Source: Mucilaginibacter oryzae (GTDB lineage: Bacteria; Bacteroidota; Bacteroidia; Sphingobacteriales; Sphingobacteriaceae). From it: DNA of 64,000 nt. Below are positions 33,011 through 40,651 of the stretch, one piece after another; within the stretch, counting starts at the first letter, position 1; every line of letters begins with the position of its first letter. The position numbers and the translations under genes were made by a program. The notes under the pieces are model-generated. The model saw only the letters and a program-made list of their open reading frames with translations, ran no database searches and was not told the DNA's origin. Location: assembly GCF_003148845.1 (NCBI RefSeq), contig NZ_QGHA01000004.1, positions 62,001 to 126,000 on the forward strand, read 5' to 3'.

Positions 33011-35164
33011 ATGATGGAAACCAACACCATATCAAGAAGAAATTTTCTCCGGGCATCCGGACTTGCCGGTGCCGCGCTTTGCCTGGGTTTTTATTTGCCT
33101 GCCAACGCGAAAAAAGAAGAACTGGCAGCAGCAACCGCCGAATCTGGTTTTGACTTTAATGCCTGGATCAGGATAGATACTGATGGAAAAGTTACCCTTA
33201 CAGATCACCGTGCCGAAATGGGGCAGGGCTCTTACCAATCGGTACCGCAAATCATTGCCGAAGAACTGGAGGTTAACCTGAGCGATATTCATGTGGTATT
33301 TGCCCAGGGCAATCCCGTTAAATACGGCAGCCAGATTACCGGGGGGAGCTCAACCATTCGTGGCTCCTATAAAAAACTGCTTAAACTGAGCGCTACCGCA
33401 CGCGAAATGCTGATTACTGCCGCCGCCAATAAATGGAACGTTCCGGCAGCTGAGTGCTATGCCGAAGGCGGGCATGTTATTCATAAACCATCCGGCAAAA
33501 AGTTAAACTATGGCGAACTGGTGGCCGCAGCCTCGAAAATTACACCGCCTGCCCAGGTTAAACTGAAAGAAACATCGCAATATAAACTGATCCGTAAACC
33601 CTTGCAAAGGATGGATACCCCGATGAAAACCAACGGGGAAGCGGTTTTTGGTTTGGATAAACGGTTACCCGGGATGCTTTTCGCTTCGGTAGAGCGCAAC
33701 CCCAGGCTTAGAGGTAAAATTAAAAGTTTTGATGCCACGGCTGCATTAAAAGTTCCAGGGGTAAAAAAGGTATTTAAAATACAGATGATGGTTTTTAAAA
33801 CTACCCGCGATGGCGTTGTGGTGGTTGCCGATAGCACCTGGGCCGCTATGCAGGGCCGGAAAGCGTTAAAAGTTGAATGGGATGATACCGGGTTCGATCA
33901 TGTAAACACCGCAGATATATACCAGGCTCACGAAAATCTGCTTAAAACTAATGAAGGCCTCCCTGCAAAAAAACAAGGCGAACCCGATGCCATTTTAGCA
34001 AAGGCCGATAAAAAGATAGATGTAATATATCAAACCCCTTACCAGGCGCATGCCGCTATGGAGCCTTTAAACTGCATAGCCCATTATCAGCAGGATAAAA
34101 TAGAGATTTGGGGACCTATACAGGCGCCGGATTGGGTGCAGGGTGATATCAGCGATAAATTTAAAATGCCGAAGGAAAAGGTAATTGTGAACATGACCTT
34201 TTTAGGCGGAGGATTTGGCCGTAAAGCTTTCCTGGATTATACGCATGAAGCGGTTGCCATATCAAAAGAATTGGGCGGCCCGGTGCAGGTGATCTGGACA
34301 AGGGAAGACGACGTAAAACAAGGACCATATCGCGCCGGGATTTCGTACCGCGGACAGGGGGCCATTGAAAACGGTGAGATCACTGCCCTTAAATTTAAAA
34401 TGGCAGGCCAAAATATCGATCACTGGAACGGTCCGGGGCGCGACAAGGCCAATGGCAGCACTACCGAAGGTTTCCTGAAGCCCTATTATGATAGCATCAA
34501 AAACATCAGCTTTGCCGATGTACCTTATGAAATGCCGCTGCCCAATATGTGGTGGCGTTCGGTTTATGCCTCAACAAACGGCTTTGCCTACGAAAGTTTT
34601 ATGAACGAAATGGCGGTTTTGGCCGGGCAGGATCAGCTTGATTTTCGCAGAAAATATTTAAAGGACGAACGCAGCCAGCGCCTGATTGACAGGATGGAGG
34701 AGGTATCCGGATGGAAAACGAGGAAACAGAACGAAGGTTATGGCGTAGCCATAACCGAGTGTTTCGAAACCACCGTTGGGCAGATCGTAAAAGTATCACG
34801 CCAACCAAACGGTAAAGTGAAGATAGATAAGGTTTGGGCGGTGATGGATTGCGGCTGGTACGTAAACCCGGACATCATCCGCGCGCAGGTTGAAGGTTCG
34901 GTGGTGATGGCCTTAGGCGCGGCAACCATCCATGAGATTACTTTTAAAAATGGCCTGGTAGAACAAAATAATTTTTACGATTACCTGATGCCGCGCATGA
35001 GCGATGTGCCGCCGGTTGAGGTACACATTATGGAAAATACTGCTAATGCGGGTGGTGTGGGCGAACCCGGCTTGCCGCCTTTTGCACCCGCGCTTACCGA
35101 TGCTATTTTTGATTTGACGGGCAAAAGGATCCGCAAGCTGCCTTTTAATTTAAATGAGGTATAA
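33011..35164 (+). CDS. Molybdopterin-binding subunit of xanthine dehydrogenase family (IorB-like)
   Basis: A 717-residue periplasmic enzyme subunit. A Tat signal (TISRRNFLRASGLAGAALCL) is at residues 6-25. Mo-cofactor binding segments include DHRAEMGQGSYQSVPQIIAE near 60, FLGGGFGRKAF near 400, and GVGEPGLPPFAPALTDA near 690. The latter holds the conserved catalytic Glu. The substrate (aldehyde or N-heterocycle) is not deducible. ATG 33011 is chosen because the upstream ATG at 32957 lies inside the cytochrome gene and would bury the Tat signal. The length is in line with IorB-like subunits (about 720-750). Confidence 0.92.
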   Translation: MMETNTISRRNFLRASGLAGAALCLGFYLPANAKKEELAAATAESGFDFNAWIRIDTDGKVTLTDHRAEMGQGSYQSVPQIIAEELEVNLSDIHVVFAQGNPVKYGSQITGGSSTIRGSYKKLLKLSATAREMLITAAANKWNVPAAECYAEGGHVIHKPSGKKLNYGELVAAASKITPPAQVKLKETSQYKLIRKPLQRMDTPMKTNGEAVFGLDKRLPGMLFASVERNPRLRGKIKSFDATAALKVPGVKKVFKIQMMVFKTTRDGVVVVADSTWAAMQGRKALKVEWDDTGFDHVNTADIYQAHENLLKTNEGLPAKKQGEPDAILAKADKKIDVIYQTPYQAHAAMEPLNCIAHYQQDKIEIWGPIQAPDWVQGDISDKFKMPKEKVIVNMTFLGGGFGRKAFLDYTHEAVAISKELGGPVQVIWTREDDVKQGPYRAGISYRGQGAIENGEITALKFKMAGQNIDHWNGPGRDKANGSTTEGFLKPYYDSIKNISFADVPYEMPLPNMWWRSVYASTNGFAYESFMNEMAVLAGQDQLDFRRKYLKDERSQRLIDRMEEVSGWKTRKQNEGYGVAITECFETTVGQIVKVSRQPNGKVKIDKVWAVMDCGWYVNPDIIRAQVEGSVVMALGAATIHEITFKNGLVEQNNFYDYLMPRMSDVPPVEVHIMENTANAGGVGEPGLPPFAPALTDAIFDLTGKRIRKLPFNLNEV

Positions 35165-35193
35165 TAATTTAAACAGCGGCAGGCAGGTTAATA

Positions 35194-36297
35194 ATGAAGG
35201 AAATTGCTGACATTGTAGCAGCCTACGAGCGTGCCATAGCCGAAAATAAGAAAACCGCTTTAGCCACCGTGGTGCTGGTAGAAGGTTCGGCCTATCGCCG
35301 GGCGGGGGCAAGGATGCTTATTACGGAAGACGGGCAACTAACCGGCGCCATCAGCGGCGGCTGCCTGGAAGGTGATGCCCTGCGCAAGGCCCGCATGGTT
35401 ATTTTACAACAGGAACCTTTATTGGTTACTTACGATACCATGGACGATGACGATGCCAAGCTGGGCGTTGGCCTGGGTTGTAACGGCATTATCCATATCC
35501 TGATCGAGCCTGTTTGTGAGGGTAATACCAATCCTATTACCTTATTAAAATGCGCCATGGCGGCCAACGGGAATTCAGTTTTAGTGACTTTGTTTTCGAT
35601 GGAGAACCGCAAGGGGCCGCAACCGGGCTCCTGTTTATGCCTTACCGCCGACGGAGTGTTGTCAAAAAGCCCCGAGACACCGTTTTTTGACGAATTGCTG
35701 GAAGATGCGCGGAATACATTAACCAGACGGGTCTCCGCTATAAAAACATACCAACAGTATACCGCCTTTGTTGAGTTTGTGAAGCCGCTTATCCCGTTGG
35801 TTATTGTTGGCGCCGGTAATGATGCTGTTCCGGTGGTGAAAATGGCCGGTATTTTGGGCTGGGATATTACGGTTGTTGATGGCCGCCCAATATATATTAC
35901 CGAAGAACGTTTTCCGGGAGTGAAAAAGGTAATTGCCAAACCCGACAAGGTACTGGAAAAGCTGCAACTAAAACAACCGGCCGCCTTTGTGTTAATGACC
36001 CATAATTACAATTACGAAATAGCTTTTTTAAGGGAATTACTTCCGCTTAATCCCGCTTATATCGGCATTTTAGGGCCGAAGAAAAAGCTGGAACGCATGC
36101 TTGATGAATTGGAGCAGGGCGGCACATTAATAAGCGAGAGCAACCTGGAAACAATATACGGACCGGTTGGGCTCGACATCGGTTCGGAAACTTCGGAAGA
36201 GATAGCGCTATCAATAATAGCTGAAATTAAGGCCGTGTTTTCGAAAAGAAACGGACGATCATTAAAGTTCAAGGCAACAGTTATTCACAGCGCATAA
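35194..36297 (+). CDS. XdhC/CoxI-family molybdenum-cofactor chaperone
   Basis: A 367-residue cytoplasmic protein with an N-terminal XdhC/CoxI domain (TTVVLVEGSAYRRAGARML-type sequence, GAISGGCLEGD near residue 52, YDTMDDDDAKLGVGLGCNG near 90) and a C-terminal Rossmann-like XdhC_C domain (VIVGAGNDAVPVVKMAGILG near 205; VLMTHNYNYEIAFLRELL near 265; YIGILGPKKK). XdhC proteins bind and sulfurate the Mo cofactor and insert it into the partner hydroxylase. Its position 29 bp after the Mo subunit fits this role. Its stop codon is at the foot of a strong terminator hairpin. Confidence 0.9.
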   Translation: MKEIADIVAAYERAIAENKKTALATVVLVEGSAYRRAGARMLITEDGQLTGAISGGCLEGDALRKARMVILQQEPLLVTYDTMDDDDAKLGVGLGCNGIIHILIEPVCEGNTNPITLLKCAMAANGNSVLVTLFSMENRKGPQPGSCLCLTADGVLSKSPETPFFDELLEDARNTLTRRVSAIKTYQQYTAFVEFVKPLIPLVIVGAGNDAVPVVKMAGILGWDITVVDGRPIYITEERFPGVKKVIAKPDKVLEKLQLKQPAAFVLMTHNYNYEIAFLRELLPLNPAYIGILGPKKKLERMLDELEQGGTLISESNLETIYGPVGLDIGSETSEEIALSIIAEIKAVFSKRNGRSLKFKATVIHSA

Positions 36298-36342
36298 TCT
36301 TTATCTGCTATGCCTTTGTTCCAGGCATAGCAGATAAAGATT
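36296..36342. terminator. 19-bp perfect hairpin between convergent genes
   Basis: AATCTTTATCTGCTATGCC pairs with GGCATAGCAGATAAAGATT around a 9-nt loop. It lies between the xdhC-like and luciferase-like genes, which converge, and probably terminates both. The stop of the first gene overlaps its base. Confidence 0.75.
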
Positions 36343-36346
36343 ATAT

Positions 36347-37369
36347 TTAACGCCAGCCCAGGCCGGGCGCTACATGTTCTAATATAGCCGAGAGTACGTG
36401 TATGTTATAATCAACGCCCAATGTATTGGGTATGGTTAAAAGCAGCGTATCTGCTTCCCTAATGGCTTCATCATTAGCCAGTTCTTTGATCAGCTGATCC
36501 GGTTCGGCGGCATAACTTCTGCCAAATATGGCACGCTTATCAGCTTCAATATAGCCAATCTTATCGGCTTGCCTGGCTTCACGGCCAAATAAATACCTGT
36601 CTTGCTCGTTTACCAACGCGAAAATTGAACGGCTTACCGAAACCCGCGGTTCACGTTGGTGACCGGCTTTTTTCCACGCTTCTTTATAAAGCCTGATCTG
36701 CTCGGCCTGCTGAATATGGAATGGTTTGCCGCTTTCATCAAACTTAAGGGTGGAGCTTTGCAGGTGCATCCCGTTTTCGGCAGCCCAAACCGCTGTTGCA
36801 TTTGATGCCGCTCCCCACCATATGCGTTCGCGTAACCCTTTGGCATAAGGTTCTAAACGCAATAAGCCCGGCGGGTTAGGGAACATGGGGTAGGGGTTAG
36901 GCTCGGCAAAGCCAACACCATCCAGCCGCTGCAAAAATTGTAAAGCTTTATTGCGGCCCATGTCTGCATCCGTCTCTCCTTCAGCCGGTTCATAACCAAA
37001 ATAGCGCCAGCCATCTATCACCTGCTCCGGCGAACCCCTGCTGATGCCCAGCTGTAACCGTCCGCCCGAAATAAGGTCGGCCGCGCCTGCATCTTCTACC
37101 ATATACAGCGGGTTTTCGTAACGCATATCAATTACGCCCGTGCCAATCTCTATTTTACTTGTTTTAGCGCCGACAGCGGATAATAGGGGAAACGGCGAAG
37201 CCAGCTGCGCCGCGAAGTGATGCACCCTGAAGTAGGCCCCGTCTATACCAAGTTCTTCGGCCGCTACAGCCAGATCAATGGATTGCAGCAGGGTATCAGC
37301 CGCTGTACGGGTTTGATATGCCGGATGATCAGACCAATGCCCGAATGATAAAAATCCTATCTTTTTCAT
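36347..37369 (-). CDS. LLM-class flavin-dependent oxidoreductase
   Basis: A 340-residue luciferase-like TIM-barrel protein (KKIGFLSFGHWSDHPAYQTR at the start). Features are VAAEELGIDGAYFRVHHFA near residue 40, the barrel strands KIEIGTGVIDMRYENPLYM near 75, and LQLGISRGSPEQVIDGWRY near 105. Such enzymes use FMN, usually supplied reduced by a separate reductase, to oxidise small molecules; the substrate is unknown. It is monocistronic. Upstream, a perfect 36-bp palindrome overlaps the likely -7 box (TAAATTTG at 37398-37405), so expression is probably repressor-controlled. Confidence 0.87.
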   Translation of the reverse strand: MKKIGFLSFGHWSDHPAYQTRTAADTLLQSIDLAVAAEELGIDGAYFRVHHFAAQLASPFPLLSAVGAKTSKIEIGTGVIDMRYENPLYMVEDAGAADLISGGRLQLGISRGSPEQVIDGWRYFGYEPAEGETDADMGRNKALQFLQRLDGVGFAEPNPYPMFPNPPGLLRLEPYAKGLRERIWWGAASNATAVWAAENGMHLQSSTLKFDESGKPFHIQQAEQIRLYKEAWKKAGHQREPRVSVSRSIFALVNEQDRYLFGREARQADKIGYIEADKRAIFGRSYAAEPDQLIKELANDEAIREADTLLLTIPNTLGVDYNIHVLSAILEHVAPGLGWR

Positions 37370-37401
37370 AAGCTTTAATATGTAAAAGCGTTCAATGCAA
37401 A

Positions 37402-37437
37402 TTTAACAAATAAATGTTTAAACATTTATTTGTTAAA
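37402..37437. promoter_or_regulatory. Perfect 36-bp palindrome, candidate operator
   Basis: TTTAACAAATAAATGTTT is followed immediately by its exact reverse complement. It begins 33 bp upstream of the luciferase-like gene and overlaps its presumed -7 box (TAAATTTG, 37398-37405, minus strand). A homodimeric repressor could bind there. No regulator gene is adjacent. Confidence 0.6.
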
Positions 37438-37501
37438 TGTCATGATTTATTGAAGTGCTTTTTATCCGGTTATTGGCTTTTTCGGCAGGTTGGGATCCGG
37501 A

Positions 37502-38266
37502 TCAATTTGACGATTGATCTTCATGGTGCTCAAAAACAGGTAGCTTCAGCCTTTCCTCCGGCGAAAGTTTCATAAATTCCCCATAACATTTGCTGAGATA
37601 GGTTGCAAGGTTAAATTCTTTTGCGGTAAAAGTTTTGATGTCGGGCGTGTATCGTACAGCGAAGGCATGCAGTTCCTGGTCTTTCAGGGGCACATATTTT
37701 CCAATGTTTTCATCACTGAATGTTTGCTGAATGATTGTGATAGTTTTATCCCGCTCCTGTAATTGCGCCTGCTTCCTGGCGTTGTTTTCGGTGGATTTGT
37801 TTGACCATACCCGCAGGCTCACGCCCCCTTTTACCGAGCCATCCGCATACGGGCCATCGGTATTGCGTTGGTAGGTCATGGTTTGGTTATGAAACAGCGG
37901 ATCGACCTGCGGCTTAAATGCCGCCTGATTTACCGCACCGGCTCCTTTGCCATTAATCACTACCTCGTTCAGTTGGTGCTGGATCGGGGTAAGATAAAAA
38001 TAGCGGGCATCGAGGTTGGTAACCACCACGGTATCGGTTTTGTAGGACATCCCGCTGAAAACGAGCAGATCGCCGCCTTTAGCCGGAACAGAAAAATGGC
38101 CCTGTTTATCGGTTTGGGTTTTAAACTTGCCGTTAAGGTTTTCAACACGGATATCTGGCAGCGCGATATGCGTTTTAATTTCATAAACAATGCCCTCCTG
38201 GCTATGCTGGGCATAAGCGAAGGATGCAATCAATAAAAGCAGGAGTATTAAAGCTGAACGAAACAT
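37502..38266 (-). CDS. Secreted protein with carboxypeptidase-regulatory-like domain
   Basis: A 254-residue exported protein with a cleavable signal peptide (FRSALILLLLLIASFAYAQ). Next comes a CarboxypepD_reg-like beta-sandwich at residues about 22-105 (GIVYEIKTHIALPDIRVENL, FSVPAKGGDLLVFSGMSY, YFYLTPIQHQLNEVVI). Such domains precede TonB-dependent receptors or stand alone in Bacteroidetes. The C-terminal 140 residues are helical and charged with no recognised domain; KLSPEERLKLPVFEHH lies near the end. Function unknown, probably periplasmic or outer-membrane associated. Monocistronic. Confidence 0.72.
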   Translation of the reverse strand: MFRSALILLLLLIASFAYAQHSQEGIVYEIKTHIALPDIRVENLNGKFKTQTDKQGHFSVPAKGGDLLVFSGMSYKTDTVVVTNLDARYFYLTPIQHQLNEVVINGKGAGAVNQAAFKPQVDPLFHNQTMTYQRNTDGPYADGSVKGGVSLRVWSNKSTENNARKQAQLQERDKTITIIQQTFSDENIGKYVPLKDQELHAFAVRYTPDIKTFTAKEFNLATYLSKCYGEFMKLSPEERLKLPVFEHHEDQSSN

Positions 38267-38753
38267 TTTTTAAAATTAAAAAATTAAGCTTTACAAGGGC
38301 GTTAAAAAAAGTTAAAACTACCCGAATGATCTCTAATGTTAAAAAAGTATTAAAAATCGATGAGTTTTTAACGCCCAGGGAAATTACTTTTAAAATAGTT
38401 ATTGCTATTACAGAAATTGTATGAAGAATTTTCACACGAATGATCTTTTAATTCGGACAAAATTAAACGAATTACACGAATGGTTATTTCCCATTATATT
38501 ATTATAGCATTCGTGTAATTCGATGGGAAAAACAGAAAAAATGATATATCGCCACTCACAGGTAACTCAGAAAAAGTAGACCGTCAAAATATTATGAAAA
38601 TAGAGCCGGCCAGGCGAGATGCGGTTCCAGCTATAAAGCCGTTTCCGCCACCGCTGGTTATTAATAACACAATAAAAAAAATCAAGCTGATTTTTTTCAT
38701 TATTTTCGGCCTGGTACTTTGTTAATTTGAACGTTATTTTCACCGGTTATAAA
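38267..38753. other. Gene-free stretch with two inverted repeats
   Basis: No coding frame is supported. GGGCGTTAAAAA (38297-38308) and TTTTTAACGCCC (38365-38376) form a 12-bp inverted pair. CGAATTACACGAATG (38468-38482) and CATTCGTGTAATTCG (38508-38522) form a perfect 15-bp stem resembling the centre of the TCTGAACC dyad elements near leuC. Promoters of the divergent secreted-protein genes must also lie here. Confidence 0.55.
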
Positions 38754-40067
38754 ATGAAAAAGCTTTTTCTGTTGGTTTTGTTATCATGTTTTACGGGTAA
38801 GTTGTTTGCCCAGTTACCACCTGCTAATTATGCCGTGGCTCTGGGTAAGTTTAAGCAGTTATACAATAACAATCACCCCGATAGCGTGTATGCCATGTTT
38901 GGCCCCGAAATGATGAAGGCGCTTACGCCGGTTGATTTCAGGAACACTACCAGCCAGCTAAGGGTGCAGTTAGGCACCTTGCTGCAAACCGATTTTGCCA
39001 GCTATGAAACACCTATAGCACATTATAAGGCAACTTTTCAAAAAGGTGTTTTTTTGCTTAACCTGGCCTTAAATTCAGATAACAAGTTTACCGGCCTTTC
39101 ATTAACTCCTTATACCGCGCCGGCCACAGCGGCATCAACGGCGCCGGTAAGCAATACTATCGCTACCGATCCGTCATTAACCGAATCGCCGGTATCTGTT
39201 AAAACCCTGTTGGGATCTATATCGGGTACGTTAGCTATGCCGAAGGAAGCCAACGGCAAAGTGCCGCTGGTGCTGATTATTGCCGGTTCGGGCCCTACCG
39301 ACAGGGATGGCAATAGCCCCAAACTGGGCCTGCATGCCAATACTTATAAAATGATAGCCAACGAATTGGGCAAAAAGGGGATAGCCTCGTTACGTTATGA
39401 TAAGCGTTTGGTGGGCCAAAGCACAACCTCTATTAAAGAAAATGAAATAAGGTTTGAAGATTATGTAGAAGACGCGGCAGCGTTGCTTAACACCGTCACT
39501 GCCGACGAGCACTTTTCAAAAGTTATTATTTTAGGGCATAGCGAAGGATCATTGGTTGGTATGATGGCCGCCTCTGATGAACCCATCAAAGGTTTTATAT
39601 CGGTAGCGGGCGCAGGCGATTCGGCAGACAAGATCCTTACAGAGCAGATGAAATCGCAGCCTTCTTTTATCTCGGATGGTTTTAACCGCATGCTGGATAG
39701 CTTAAAGCGCGGTAAAACAACCGATAATATTGATCCCGCCCTGTATTTTATAGCAAGGCCGAGCATTCAGAAATACCTGATGTCGTGGTTCAGGTATAAC
39801 CCTCAGCGCGAGATCAGGAAGGTAAAAGCACCGGTACTCATTATCCAGGGCACTACCGATCTGCAGGTAACTGTTGCCGACGCCGAAAAACTGAAGAAAG
39901 CAAAATCGGATGCGATCCTTACCATCATTCCCAACATGAACCACGTATTGAAGGAAGCTCCCGCCGATAAAGAAAAGAATAAAGAAACCTATAGCCAACC
40001 CGATTTGCCGCTGAAACCTGAGTTTGTAACGGCGATTATCAATTTTATTACAAAAACGGCTAAGTAG
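38754..40067 (+). CDS. Secreted alpha/beta hydrolase with N-terminal DUF3887-like domain
   Basis: A 437-residue protein from ATG 38754 with signal peptide KKLFLLVLLSCFTGKLFAQ. Residues about 25-120 resemble DUF3887 (FKQLYNNNHPDSVYAMFGPE), often found before hydrolase domains. Residues about 160-430 form an alpha/beta hydrolase with the nucleophile elbow GHSEGS (S263), IQGTTDLQVTVADAE holding the probable acid, and NMNHVLKEA with the catalytic His. A periplasmic esterase or peptidase-like activity is likely; the substrate is unknown. The earlier ATG at 38727 would place extra residues before the signal peptide and is not preferred. It is not linked to neighbouring genes. Confidence 0.82.
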   Translation: MKKLFLLVLLSCFTGKLFAQLPPANYAVALGKFKQLYNNNHPDSVYAMFGPEMMKALTPVDFRNTTSQLRVQLGTLLQTDFASYETPIAHYKATFQKGVFLLNLALNSDNKFTGLSLTPYTAPATAASTAPVSNTIATDPSLTESPVSVKTLLGSISGTLAMPKEANGKVPLVLIIAGSGPTDRDGNSPKLGLHANTYKMIANELGKKGIASLRYDKRLVGQSTTSIKENEIRFEDYVEDAAALLNTVTADEHFSKVIILGHSEGSLVGMMAASDEPIKGFISVAGAGDSADKILTEQMKSQPSFISDGFNRMLDSLKRGKTTDNIDPALYFIARPSIQKYLMSWFRYNPQREIRKVKAPVLIIQGTTDLQVTVADAEKLKKAKSDAILTIIPNMNHVLKEAPADKEKNKETYSQPDLPLKPEFVTAIINFITKTAK

Positions 40068-40227
40068 GTTACTTCCCCCCCCAAAAAAAAATATCGCCGC
40101 GGTTATCACCCCTCTCTATGAATGCGTGACCGTGCACAACTATTAACAGGGCGGGTTCAGTATTTATACCTAAAGTTCGCTCTGTGAAGTATTGATAAAA
40201 ACGATGGTAATAAATTACTGGGAAAAG

Positions 40228-40446
40228 TACTTTTATTTAAATGCCGAAGCAGGCGTTGCTTTCAAGCTTAATAATAATTAGTACACCTCATTTCTATATG
40301 CAGCAGGTGCGGGGGCTGTTGCGCCTATAGGTGTGCATAACGCTATTGATTTTGGGGTTGCCTTTGGGCGTGGTTACAAAAGCATCCATTATAACCAGCC
40401 AATAAGCGTTTTGGGTTTAAATGTGGCTTATAAATACAGGTTCTGA
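40228..40446 (+). pseudogene. 3' remnant of an outer-membrane beta-barrel gene
   Basis: The frame reads YFYLNAEAGVAFKLNNN, an in-frame TAG (40279-40281), then YTSFLYAAGAGAVAPIGVHN and on to LGLNVAYKYRF-stop. Alternating hydrophobic strands and the C-terminal Phe are typical of outer-membrane barrels. The N-terminal half and signal peptide are missing. The rest of the gap, 40068-40227 and 40447-40651, contains no supported gene apart from AT-rich DNA and a short GGACGGACGGA motif near 40570. Confidence 0.6.
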
Positions 40447-40651
40447 GTGTGATCATAGTGCAATGCAGTAATCCTGTTTAGTTTGTTCTGCATATAGCCG
40501 GGGGGATCAATTCGGTTTCAAACCTGTATTTTGTCCGCAGTGCTGTACCGTCACCCCGGCTCCCCTGAACGGACGGACGGAACGCGCTGTTTGCACTTTG
40601 CTTTGGCACAATATTGTCGTAATTTCGGCGCTTAACACAATATATTATAAC

